This document shows positions 32,601-42,756 of a stretch of 47,886 nt of DNA, in pieces (within the stretch, counting starts at the first letter, position 1; every line of letters starts with the position of its first letter). The notes beneath the pieces are model-generated. The model was not told the origin of the DNA and made no database searches. It worked only from the letters and a program-made list of their open reading frames with translations. A program made the position numbers and the translations under genes. This DNA is from Mnemiopsis leidyi (Eukaryota; Ctenophora; Tentaculata; Lobata; Bolinopsidae). The stretch spans positions 4,100 to 51,985 of the forward strand of contig JH152685.1 in assembly GCA_000226015.1 (NCBI GenBank), read 5' to 3'.

Positions 32601-35600
32601 AGAATGGATGATAACTACTCTATCCAGGTTAAATTTTAATATCCTGTTAATCATATACCGTTATTCGTGATAAATTGAATATGTTCGGGTCAAATTGCGG
32701 TGAAATTGAATGAATAAAAAGAATCTTGCGACTTTGCGAGTTGACTGGCCCCTAAACGAATACCAAGATGAGGGAAATACAGACTGAACGATTGATAACA
32801 ACCCTCTCCAGGTCCTGATAGAAGCGATCAGCACTATAGTTCCAGTGATCAAGCAGAAGAAAGACATGATGAGTATCCTGAGAGTGTTTTGCGACACCTT
32901 GCCTCACATCCCCTCCCACCGGGCTGATCCCATTTTCAGTCTACTGTTGGAGAGTTCCGGTCCTCAGTACATCTACCATGTCTTTGTCTTCGTCCTGGAG
33001 TTGTGTAGCAGGTTTGTTCGTAATCTGGTTTGGTGTCGTGGTGAAATATTGAAATATGACAAGCTAATTGACAAGCTGCTTGAGATTAATTCCTGGTTTT
33101 TTATTTGCCTGGAAAGCAGTTAACAAAATCCACTCAATTTCAGAGACCGAGAGTTTGCTTCCCAATTCTCTTACTTCCTCCAGAACCTCACCGTTCATTT
33201 TGGTCTTTCTGATCTTCTAGGCACCTCTGTTGGAATGATAAAGACACTAGCAGCATTACCGGATAAACTAACAAAAATGGTAGGTTATGATTTAAAAGTG
33301 AAAAATATTTCCGTTTATACTTTAGAGGGAAAAAAGCGTGAAAAATTATTCAGTTAACACTTACTACTGAGGGCTTATTATAAGTAAAAGTCATTGTTCT
33401 AATTCAGACGGGAAAGACTCACATGGTACGGCTAGACACGGGAGTTGAACTCAACTTTAACGACGCAAAGCATTACAACTACTTCAAACTTGGTCTTGTT
33501 ACACAGCTGTACCTGCTCACTACCAACAAACACTTCACTGGTTAGAAATTACTTCACTTTTTCATATTGCGTTAGTGAAGAAAATCAATATACTGATCTA
33601 TTTATTACAGTTTTAGCTCTTAGCATTAAGAGCTTATATTGAGGGTTACTTAGCGTCCAAGAGATAATAGTCTAGTAACTAGGAAATATTTGAACAATAC
33701 GTATGCTTCTACCCATTTCAATCCCAAGCTGTTTCTGTAATTAGTCACCAATGATGAGTTTTCTGAAGGAGCAGCCAAGTAAAATGACCAAAGCGTTCTC
33801 TCATTTAATCGTACCTCTTTTTTCATCTTTAAAACCTTAAAATTGACATTTTAAACAACCTATGGAAGACAAATCGGGGGGTAATCAGATGAGGGACGCA
33901 GTCGTGCCGAGTAAGGATGCTCATGCTAGTGACTCTGATAAAATGATGGAAGATTTGTTTCTGTATATCGCACCATTTAACCTTATTTTGGCTATCATCG
34001 TCCTGGTACTCAATACTACGATTCAAAGAGACTACTACAGGGATCGAAAGCTACCTGCTACTTTCCTGTTCATGATAATTGCTGCTGCTGACGTGCTGTT
34101 TGCCACTGCGGACATCTATCGAAGTTCCGTGGCAATACTATGTACTCAGCGACCTAACAAAACTTTCCCATCTTGGTTCACCATGGGATACATCATCGTG
34201 GGGTTCTGGAGTTACAACTTCTCTATTTTTGCAAATGTGGTTCTCTCAGTGGTCAAGACGATAAATTTGTCCGCCCCATTTTATCAGTTGGAGAAGGTGG
34301 CGATAGCTCTTTCTGTCGCCGTTGCTGGGGTTTTCTGGGCCGGGTTGAGCATTACCGATGGAATGATTTATTCCGATAACCAGGAGTACGAAACATTTGG
34401 CTGCAAGGAGCAATGGAGTATCTTGGAAAACTATGACTTTGTTGGCAGTGGTCTGGTCTTAGAAGTAGATAATGCTGACGTACTATTCACAAAGAAAATG
34501 CTCGCTGTGGTTCAGTACCTGATCCCCAGTCTTATAGTTTTGATCTGTATGGTAGTTCAAATGTCTGCGATAACAAACACTATTGCAGACAAGAACACTG
34601 CCAACCAAGTGAACATGACCGTATTTCTGGTATCCGCCCTTTATTTCATATGTAACAGCGCCTACGGCGTCTTCTTTCTTTCTGAGTACACCCTCAATAG
34701 GAAGAAGACTCTGAGTATAGAATTTTTAATGAAATACACATTACCTCTTCTAAACGCTGCTTTCTTTCCAATCATCTTGATTTGGAGAAAAGCGTCCTTG
34801 AGGGCAACTTATCGTGCTTTTTGGACCTCTTTTCTTGGGAGGCCACGTAGGCTACTTCGTCGTAGAGCATTCAAGAAGAGAAAAGATGGTAAGAATTACA
34901 ACTCTGTTGCAACAGCTGATCCTTATGACAATGTGAATTAGGAAAATCAGAAATGGAGAGGAATAGATACAAATTCTGGTGGCTGGATAGGAAGAATTTT
35001 AAGAGGAAATACACGTTCATGTGTTCGAAGGACGGACTCGTATCGAGATTATATGTCACATTTTACTTAATTGAATGGTTGAAAACTAAATATTTGGCAT
35101 TGTATGTATAAAAACTTTTGAATTGATTTTAAATAGTCTCTTATTTAGTCCTCTCCTTTGGCCAATGATAAAGTGGTTAATCTTAAGTAAAACTGATTAA
35201 GCGATAAGATTATAAATCTTCATCAAACTAGCAACAACGCAATAAAATAGCAAGTGAAAACAAATTCTATGTTCGTGCTTTCAATTTACTAATTCCATCT
35301 CCGAACCCCCAAGGACAGTTAGCTGAGTTTGAGAAAGACAAGGGAGACGAAAGTAAACTAGCGGAACTGATAGAACTATCTCTCTCCATCATGATACACT
35401 ACCAGGATTCCCAAGGAGACAAGTTTGTCGACATGCTCAACAAACGCCTCACAGGTAAGGATTTTTACTGGAAATATATCAAACTACTCCGGTATGCGCT
35501 ACAAAAAGTTCAACAAAACATTGTAGCGACAAAATTTCTGTGGTAAGACTTGATCGAAAATTACCGATACTTACATAATTCGGCCCGAATCCACATACAC

Positions 35601-38600
35601 TGTAAAACTTCAGCACCTTTTTGGTTGTAAATAATCATAGTCTCTCACTAATAGCCTAATTTTAAATGTTATGATGCTGGCATCATTATCCATTATCATA
35701 TTGGTTTCTACGATGTAATGGTTCCTCGTTAGTGTACTGGTGCGGTAGGAATGCTCAGAAAACGTACCGAAAATAAAGTTATGGTTGGTTCAATAAGCCA
35801 TCATGAATGGCAAGGTTTAATCATGGTATGACAAAATCAAGAATGATACGAGCAAGATCTGACGGGACTAACAATCGACCAAACTGAGTGCGATCGTGTA
35901 CCGTGAAATTAATGTGATGTCACGCATTCATCATTCGCATGAATTTCCAGGCGCCTGGATTAAGTATGCACCGCTGGATTCTGGTACTTTGGGGTTGCCG
36001 ATTTGCAGATAGCTGATTTCACGCTTATTGAATCTATCGTTACCGCCCGGCCTATCAAGCAAGTTACAAAAGTCACATACATTTTAGAATTATTTAGAGC
36101 TGTAACTCTAACTAAAGTAACATTTAAACTCAGGAGTAACGACGAGTGTAACAGCAGGTCTACCTCCACCCCTCTTCATCTCGGTAGTCAGAGCTCTTCT
36201 CACTACTGACACCTCTCTCCTCCACGAGAAATCTCTCAGCATGCTGCTGAACAGAGTAAAAGGTGCCTTTGTAAAATACAGCTGCGCCTTTCTGAAATTG
36301 CACTGAAATTGTAAAGAAAACGATACTAAAAACGACAGGTCATGTTAGGCTCACGCCCCTCAAACTAATAACCTAACTTCAGGAGAAAGTGGCTGGTCAG
36401 ATGAACTGGAAGAGAGCATGGTGTCTCTGTTGGATACTCTCCTCAAACTAGCTCCTTCTCACAACCTGACCTGGAAAGTTCTCGAACTTCTTGTCAAGAA
36501 AATAGGTTGGTCATCTTTCAAGTCGATTTTGGTTTGAACGAATTCGGAATCTCCTTTTTTCCGCAACTCGCGCGGCTCAGCGTGTGCCTCTCCATATAAT
36601 CAACAATCAAAAAGAACAGCTCAGACGGATATTTTCACTAAGACTATTTCGGGATAGATAAATCGTGCAAAACCTGCTATAACGGTGCATATGGGTGCAA
36701 CGATTTTCTAAAGCTGATGACTTATAAAAAGAGTGAAGACTGATCTTAAATATATTTGTATTTTAATTATTTAAGTCAGTTGCTCGATACAATTAACACT
36801 AAAGTCAGTTGCTAATACCGTTGTCGCTGAGAAGGTCGTTGTGGAATACGGGGGTTACGGTTACATTATCGTATCCGCTCGTGTCGAATTGGCCAGTGGC
36901 CTTTCCATGGCACTCGAGCAAAAGCTCTTTTGCCGAAACAACCGATTCGTCACTCATGGCGTTGGCCAACTCTTCATTTTCACAGTCAAATTGCTGGAAA
37001 CTCTTCATTCGCTAGTAGGATTTGAACTATGGAAAATAACCACCAGTTTCACTTGTCGAATCGCTACAAACTAGAAACTAGGAAATTTTCAACGATATGT
37101 AAATGACATTATATGAGGTGCTGTCAATAAAGATGGGAATATAAATTTCATGAAACAAGTCTAGTTAAGCAACACTTGTCATTCTAACAAGAACCATGCA
37201 GTATGAGTAAGTCCGGGAAGGAGGGAGCTATAATCAAGCACGTGGGCTCTATGAAATTAAGCCGATGGATGACCCAAATGAATGTAACTAGGTGATAACA
37301 TGTAGTCGATGACCATGGACGCAGGTTGCACCTGTTCTCTACCGTGGAAACGTCTAGAAAACAAAAAAGTTATTTGTTTGTACTCCAACTATAAGGGAAA
37401 TGGGGGTGTTCTAGATCTTGACCAAACAGTTGTCTTTGTATCTCGTCTCTAATCCTGATTTGCGTCTCATAATCTCAGCTGAAATTACTGTTAACAATTT
37501 CATCGATTTGAGAGTTAGAAGCGGTACCAGCTGCACAAACGTGAAAGTGATTAAGCACCAATTTAACTGTCCTCGTGGACCCCATACCGTCTGATAGATT
37601 AAGAGGATTCACTCGGCGGTAGGTTTCCTCGATGTAAAAGGCTTGATTTAAAATTAAAGATAAAAAGTTCGATTGTAAATCTCACTTGGCAGAAATAGGT
37701 CGGAAAACTCAGAAAAGTTATTTTCTCCATTATCTCGGATGATTCAGGTAAATCTTGAAGCACGTGGATAAGTATAAAGCTTCTCCATTGAGTCATAAAC
37801 GGTTCTAAGTCGGCACGCTCACAAAGATGACTCACGTGTATTCTGCTCACCAGCCTACGATTTTAGTAATTGAGATAATTTCATTGAGGCTTTAAAAAAA
37901 GGGGTGTTACCAAGTAATTAGTAGTAGTTGTCTATGCGTTTCGAATTCATTACATTTGAAATTTTGGAAACTTGCACTACCAAATTGAACTAAAAACCCC
38001 AAATTTCTATAGGTGTAAAGTACCCAGATGAGTTTGGGAAGGTGCTCGGGTCGGCTACAACACAACTTGGCACGAGTCCAAGTGAGGAGCTGCGCGGCTG
38101 CATCTGCGCAAGTTTGCACGTGCTAGGTGTGAGATGTGTTCCTCTCCTTGCTGACCTGGTGACAGTGTCTACTGGGAACATCCAGGATAACAGTGGAGTA
38201 TTGTCTGCTGTCGTTGCTACTGTTCCTCAGTTCATGTCTGCTTACATAGCTGACATTCTTGTGGCAGTCTCCGCGGTAAGTAGTTCGTCAGTTTAGTTTC
38301 GTCGAAGATGTAGATATTGCAAACTGTAGTTTTCATAGTTTCATGCCAGTGGAGCCACTTACACTTACGTTTCTGAACAAATCTTGTGAACACTGTTTCA
38401 GGACTACAACGAAAATGTATCGAAGTTGTGCCAAGAGATCGGATGTGGAATCAAGTTGAGAGTACTTCTTCCAGCTGTACAGAACTCAATAGAAACACTT
38501 CTTAAATCTCCTTCTCACGGCAAGTCTTAATAAAATAATCAACATAGGCTAACTTGTAATACAAATGTCATCTTTAGATTGCTGCATAGAAGGCCTTAAA

Positions 38601-41600
38601 TGATAAAAAGGACTTGTTTCAGGTAAAATATTATAGAACTAAAATATTATAGAACTAAAATATAAGTATGGACTATATGGAGAACTAATTTAAGTATGGA
38701 CTATGGAGCGATGTTTTGTTTTTCCATTGCCTGGTCACTCTGACCTCTTTTTGATATAATCTTCATCTTATAGCTTTTTATGAAAGTTCAGGTTAAATGA
38801 CCGATGATATTGTCTATCTTTCATCTTCATGTCACCATTTGGACTCACAAAACTAGACTTAATGGGCCCTTAATTGTAATTACAGCTTTGGACCGTACGT
38901 TCAAAAACTAGAAAGATGATGAAATTTATTCGACTTTAAAAAGAACTAATAGTATCATTAGTTGTTCAATGGTTATGTACCTAAATTAACGTTAAATTCT
39001 TGTCTGGGCGCTGGCGAATGCCGGCTGATGGAGAGTTATTGTTACAATTTTCAGCTTTGAATTGCCGCAATAATGAAGTGAAAATTTCTTAAGATGTTGT
39101 ACCACCAGAACTTTCAATAAATTGAGCACCTCAATAAATGTCGACAGTTCACTCGTCATCAATGCCAGTGCTACAAATCATTACAGAGATACAAAGCTAG
39201 AAAACTAAACAGCTATAAACTATAAATCTGCAACACCATTTGTTTCATGAAACTCACAAAAACGCGACTAATGTCGTGCTATTTACAGTTTACTAAATGA
39301 AATGATGATTTGTCGTTATTTCAATTGGACTTGCTAAAGATCTGAAAATGACTCAACCATTATCAACTTAACTTCACTTCACAGTTAAAGTAAAACACAT
39401 TCTCTTATGAGATCACCATATGGTCGCTAAGAAATAATCAGGTTTTGTTTAGGAAAAAACTGAGTAATGTAGTAACGTTGATAAGACCTGTAGCTTTACA
39501 TTTTTTCACTATTTTTAGCACCACACCTGGTATAAAATAGTTCAGTCCCTCTAACAGCTGTAATCCTTTCTTTCGAACATCCAGAGTATTTCATCCCTGA
39601 TTTATTTGATAGAGAATTCTTAAGATTTTATTATTTAAAGAATGAGCTACCAGATTATCTTTGATCTTGAACTTAAGATTCTATCCCTGATGAAAAGAGA
39701 ACTAAAGTCACCAATATAAATTGTCCCACTTCGTCCAACTCCAGATATTTCAGATCTGCGAGCAGTAACAGATACACTGACAAAGTGTGTCGAGTTTAAC
39801 GCAGCACACGACATAAAGAACCAAGCTGGTGTTATCGGTAACATCTTCGTCTCTCTGATCTCTTACAGAGATACCACTATCAGGTTCGTAAGAGCAGCGG
39901 TTAGAGCAGAGATAAGAGTAACGGTTAGAGCAGAGGTTAGAGCAGAGGTTATCGCTGAAGTTAGAGCAGAGGTTATCGCTGAAGTTAGAGCAGAGGTTAG
40001 AGCAAACGTTTGAGCTCAGGTTTGAGCAGATCTACAGAAAACAGGGACCTTAACCACGGATTTCGTGATTTCGAGGTTGATCTAACGCGAGAGATAAATT
40101 AAGCTGTAACTCATCCGCTTGCTATCTTAGCCTTAAAATCGCTTTATTTAATGTCGCCCACACCTCCATTTTACCCTACCACACTGCTAGTTTCGCGGAA
40201 GACACAGAGAATGAGATAATCACATGTTTCGTCGGTCTGGTGTACAAGCTAACAGAGAAAGAGTTTCTGCCTCTGCTTGTACAGCTGCTAGAGTGGTCCG
40301 ATGGAAGTCTGGAGAGAAGTATATCTTTCTACAACCTTTCTTCTCAACTCTCAGACAAACTACAGGTAGGTGCATCTGCTTAGATTTGATAGTGGAAGAA
40401 AAAGTGGAATTTTTATGTCTACACAAACGGTATAATGATTCTGGAATTTTGAGTGAATTTCGTCCGGTGCTGTATTTGAGATTATCGCAGGGACTGTTTC
40501 TACTTTTTGGTGGATCTATCTACGTTAACCTTGTGGAGAAGTTGAAACGGTGTAAACCCCAGGAACAATCTCATGGTAAGTTAAGCAAACCCCAGGAACA
40601 TTCTCATGGCAAGTTATGGAATGTTTAGGGAATGACTTCCAGATCTCATGGCCTAAAGTTTAATTCATTTTAGATTAGTTCATGTTAGAATTTATGTGGA
40701 AGTTTCACTTGCTCTCAAGTCTCAAAGTCTCGAGATATCAGAGTAATTTACAAGTCTATGTAAGTACGTACTGACTATAGCCCCTGTGCCAATTAATTTA
40801 ACTGTTGACTGTTTTATGTTTAGAATATTTTGTTATCTCATTTCCTACAGAGTATGAAAGCAAGAAAATGAAGCTAACTTCTGGCTCTGACTTAGCCACG
40901 TTCGCTTTAAAGACGCTGTACAATATGTTGAGATATGACACTTCAAACAGCTTCATCACTGCTGACAGGTAAGCTGTTTAGTTGCATAGGTGGCTTGTGA
41001 GAAGACTGTTCAGTGTGCTAGACTTATGATCATTGAAAATATTATACCTGAATCCAATCAAATAATAAGGGACTATCCGTAACTTCTCAAGGATACAAAG
41101 TTTTTCAAACTATGCCGATCTACAAGTGGAGGTGTAAAATGTAAACGCAACATGTGATACTATCTAAACGCAACATGTGATACTATCTAAACGCAACATG
41201 TGATACTATCTAAACGCAACATGTGATACTATCTAAACGCAACATGTGATACTATCTAAACGCAACATGTGATACTATCTGGTACTCAGGTTTGAGACGC
41301 TGCTACCGGTACTGCTGGACCTGATCTCTCTCCCGGACATCACCCACCTCAGCCCCGCTCTGGCTCAACTTCCGGTCGCTGCTAACTCTGACAGACTCTG
41401 GAAACAGTACAACTTCCAGCTGCTCAACCTGTCCAAATCTCTTCTTCCCGCGGTGAGTTTTTACTCTAGCTCATTATCTTATAAATATTTGGATTTTAAG
41501 GTACAGTGGGTAAAATCGTACCACAGGAACACTCCAAAATTTAGACTGTCAAATTAGACCCCATTAGACCCCATGGAGTCTGCGTGGGGTCTAATGCGGT

Positions 41601-41938
41601 TTAATCTGACCTAAATTTTGGTGTGTTTTTTTTTTGGTTCATACCATTTCACCGCTACAGTGTTGCACACATAACTGTGTGTCTTCTTGATAAACTCTAA
41701 CAACACTACAACAAATGAATTACAAAACCTATACCCGAAGGTGCGACAAAACGTGGTGGCTGTTTACAAGGAGTTTGTTGTGAAGCTAGGTCAGGACTAC
41801 AGTGTCCTCCTACCGGACTCCTTGCCCTTCATCGCCGAACTTCTGGAAGATTCCGATCCGATCGTAGAAGAGAGGACTCATCTTGTAGTCAAGGCAATCG
41901 AAGATATCACTGGAGAATCCATCGATCAATACTTGTAG
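23684..41938 (+). CDS. HEATR1: HEAT repeat protein HEATR1 (UTP10), U3 snoRNP / SSU processome
   Basis: HEATR1/UTP10 is a nucleolar scaffold of the small-subunit processome, needed for rRNA transcription and early 18S processing. I trace 24 exons: 23684-25437, 25601-25841, 25928-26023, 26164-26343, 26485-26652, 26765-26890, 27006-27158, 27350-27598, 27924-28028, 32298-32627, 32812-33011, 33144-33279, 33408-33540, 35314-35454, 36134-36262, 36383-36505, 38013-38275, 38402-38519, 39754-39883, 40191-40365, 40491-40575, 40851-40968, 41290-41452 and 41741-41938. They sum to 1837 residues with phase kept throughout; human HEATR1 has about 2140. The N-terminus MTLLSQQLQKLALP, the central FTFMGDSTMRMDDNYSIQ and the C-terminal VLLPDSLPFIAELLEDSD are family hallmarks; the rest is helical HEAT repeats ending in the BP28CT region. 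A GC donor follows 38519. Two introns host receptor genes. The shorter length may mean a missed exon near 28-32 kb. ATTAAA at 41998 probably ends the transcript. Confidence 0.93.
28029..32297. other. Large HEATR1 intron hosting an antisense receptor gene
   Basis: This 4.3-kb intron separates HEATR1 exons 9 and 10. It contains the minus-strand receptor gene at 28515-29786. Bases 29787-32297 hold no supported coding exon on either strand. By comparison with the vertebrate protein, a short basic, low-complexity segment and one helical repeat should fall at this junction, so a small plus-strand HEATR1 exon may be hidden here. A repeated CAACTGTC-type motif occurs at 30447, 30954 and 31255. Confidence 0.7.
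28515..29786 (-). CDS. Rhodopsin-like 7TM receptor, nested antisense in HEATR1
   Basis: One exon encodes 423 residues with seven hydrophobic segments: about 46-71, 79-105, 116-140, 156-178, 217-239, 260-285 and 310-331. The N-terminal tail is short and polar, and the C-terminal tail of about 90 residues is Ser/Thr-rich, giving possible phosphorylation sites. TM2 has the expected Asp (89). TM3 ends in ART (141-143) instead of DRY and is followed by INIIQPFY. TM6 lacks the CWxP motif. TM7 ends NPLIL (325-329) instead of NPxxY. The overall plan is class A G-protein-coupled receptor, but the switch motifs are altered; ligand unknown. An acceptor-like TTTGACAG stands four bases before the ATG on the minus strand, so a 5' UTR exon probably lies at higher coordinates. 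The gene lies wholly within a HEATR1 intron and is a paralogue of the receptor at 33862-34941. Confidence 0.88.
   Translation of the reverse strand: MADDTSNTETFSESYPGSREVSLITDAPIITHFSDTKRYLGDEFTYTMATLNMILGLQALLLNIFVMGFYFKKRKETVPLMYLFVSSTDFLTAVSAVLISLILFFQKHWTQISIDLVLPAYALYSVTFKVSVFLNLTIAVARTINIIQPFYRIKNRLFVIATLLYSFGWIIYTAVQITLERGKGHVSLFDTYLYTPGQYLVGYVSTDGRLEECRNAALFICLPYLLPSLVVVVCMAVQARTLLKLQPEKTTNTETQKNITTTIFMMTVLFFVCNTVYVVNPITICKAAYEETDIHTDNHANYLKVQYKLRFLTGVVAPFVNAAFNPLILIARGTALKAAITKNSRKLTGMGRPSRTSAAGVTVLMNMNSITEANGGSVVSKRDSRIELSVNATRNSRAETSLYHKDSCDRPASKVTFCEKVKR
33541..35313. other. HEATR1 intron hosting a sense-strand receptor gene
   Basis: The 1.8-kb intron between HEATR1 exons 13 and 14 carries the complete receptor frame at 33862-34941. 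The remaining 320 bases upstream and 370 downstream are AT-rich with no other feature. Both genes are read in the same direction, so the HEATR1 precursor RNA contains the receptor message. Confidence 0.75.
33862..34941 (+). CDS. Rhodopsin-like 7TM receptor, nested in sense in HEATR1
   Basis: A single exon encodes 359 residues with seven hydrophobic segments, about 32-55, 66-88, 106-130, 145-166, 213-236, 249-272 and 288-308. It shares signature segments with the receptor at 28515-29786: TM3 end VKTINLSAPFY against ARTINIIQPFY, TM5 YLIPSLIVLICMVVQ against YLLPSLVVVVCMAVQ, TM6 YFICNSAYGV against FFVCNTVYVV, and TM7 LNAAFFPIIL against VNAAFNPLIL. It keeps the TM2 Asp (78) but lacks DRY, CWxP and a canonical NPxxY. 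The C-terminal tail is highly basic (residues 327-343) and ends with two Tyr-Asn/Asp motifs. Divergent class A receptor; ligand and coupling unknown. It has no intron. The closest ATG in a good frame was taken as start. Confidence 0.87.
   Translation: MEDKSGGNQMRDAVVPSKDAHASDSDKMMEDLFLYIAPFNLILAIIVLVLNTTIQRDYYRDRKLPATFLFMIIAAADVLFATADIYRSSVAILCTQRPNKTFPSWFTMGYIIVGFWSYNFSIFANVVLSVVKTINLSAPFYQLEKVAIALSVAVAGVFWAGLSITDGMIYSDNQEYETFGCKEQWSILENYDFVGSGLVLEVDNADVLFTKKMLAVVQYLIPSLIVLICMVVQMSAITNTIADKNTANQVNMTVFLVSALYFICNSAYGVFFLSEYTLNRKKTLSIEFLMKYTLPLLNAAFFPIILIWRKASLRATYRAFWTSFLGRPRRLLRRRAFKKRKDGKNYNSVATADPYDNVN
36506..38012. other. HEATR1 intron with weak exon-like pieces on the minus strand
   Basis: The 1.5-kb intron has two minus-strand pieces that look more like protein than the surrounding DNA. 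The first, 37854-37686, has an acceptor TCGTAG and a donor GTGAGA and encodes 56 residues including SRIHVSHLCERADLEPF. The second, 37011-36805, follows a CTACTAG acceptor-like sequence, encodes MKSFQQFDCENEELANAM and runs to a TGA after 67 codons. They are not clearly connected in phase and match no family I know. They could be parts of a third nested gene, a decayed copy, or chance. Confidence 0.3.
38520..39753. other. HEATR1 intron 18, GC donor
   Basis: This 1.2-kb AT-rich intron begins with GCAAGT at 38520 instead of GT and ends with TTTCAG at 39753. It contains a 16-base tandem duplication (aaaatattatagaact) around 38625-38656 and no supported gene. The frame continuity of HEATR1 (ending in phase 1, resuming with DLRAVTDTLTKC) supports the GC donor. 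Confidence 0.7.
39888..40020 (+). repeat. 12-base minisatellite beginning at a HEATR1 splice donor
   Basis: Degenerate units of about 12 bases with consensus gttagagcagag, some expanded to gttatcgctgaa, start a few bases after the exon ending at 39883 and run for about 130 bases. Each unit contains CAGAGGTTAG, which resembles a splice donor (AG followed by GT). The array is inside the intron. Confidence 0.85.
40554..40615 (+). repeat. 33-base tandem duplication covering a HEATR1 splice donor
   Basis: The last codons of the exon ending at 40575, together with its donor, are repeated immediately downstream at a 33-base spacing. The first copy reads caatctcatg then GTAAGT; the second reads cattctcatg then GCAAGT. 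The second copy therefore carries a usable GC donor at 40609. Use of it would add 11 residues in frame without a stop. Confidence 0.85.
41143..41280 (+). repeat. Six perfect 23-base repeats next to a HEATR1 acceptor
   Basis: Six identical head-to-tail copies of aaacgcaacatgtgatac plus tatct fill 138 bases. The array ends one base before the short acceptor segment GGTACTCAG at 41281-41289, so it occupies the place where the branch point should be. Perfect identity implies recent expansion. Confidence 0.95.
41502..41657. mobile_element. Probable fold-back (MITE-like) element in the last HEATR1 intron
   Basis: The two halves are imperfect inverted copies. The inner arms ccaaaatttag (about 41555) and ctaaattttgg (about 41612) pair, as do the central agaccccattagacccc and gtggggtctaatgcgg. 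The outer arms acagtgggtaaaat and ataccatttcaccgct also pair with mismatches. The roughly 155-base unit could fold into a hairpin and lies wholly in an intron, as small MITEs often do. Boundaries and target duplication are not clear. Confidence 0.45.
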
Positions 41939-42756
41939 AGGAGGATGGAGCACTCGTTCTCTGGATGTCGGTTAATTTATTGTTTTATTTATTTTTCATT
42001 AAATTCATGTGCTTTTTATTATCGATGTCTCACAAAACTGTTACAAAATGATTCAACTGCCATACATTTTGACGCAACAAATAAGAAATTGTAAGATTGT
42101 CATCTAATCTGAATAAAATTAAATATCAACCGATATTTTCAAAACGCATGCAATTCCAATTATAAAACAAGGGGTATTTTAAAGAAATAAATAAACAAAA
42201 TATGGCAAATATTATTCAATGTGGCGATTTCCACAATAAAAAGTCGTCAGAGCTTAATTCCAATTTTGGAAAAATGATAAGGCTATAAACTCCTCGGTCT
42301 ATTAAAACGCCTCGGTCTATTAAAACAAATTGAAAATTTTGCTTTTTGGGAAATTTACTTAAATTTTATCGTTAATTATAAATTACTCAATGATTAATCG
42401 ACTACTATGATCTTGCAAATGTTACAATTTTATGATTTCGTTCCATAAAAAAGAACCTAATTTTCATTCCTCAATGCATTTAAAGGGTTATGCGTGATTG
42501 ATATTCTCCATTAACACCTAGTTGTGTCAAATCCTAATCGCTGGAGTCCACTTACATTCGATAGCGTTCCTCAATCTCGTGCAAAAATCGCAATCATAAA
42601 CATTGAATGATAAAAACAAGACACTGCAATTCCATAGTACTATACATCAAAACTCGCGTTTCTCTTCGATCCGCTGTAGCTATCAGCATGAAGCTTTTCT
42701 CGTCGTCGTCATTCTGTCTGGGCGTGTTAGGTCTCCGTTATCATGTCGTCGTCTCG
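41939..42756. other. Intergenic between convergent HEATR1 and ankyrin gene
   Basis: About 0.8 kb of AT-rich DNA separates the two stop codons. It must carry both 3' UTRs and both polyadenylation sites. ATTAAA at 41998-42003 suits HEATR1. A short duplication of cctcggtctattaaaa occurs near 42291-42325. No gene is supported. Confidence 0.6.

Noticed and set aside
37907..38181. Two minus-strand frames of 60-70 codons
   Set aside because: They lie opposite the HEATR1 exon 38013-38275 and have no motif.
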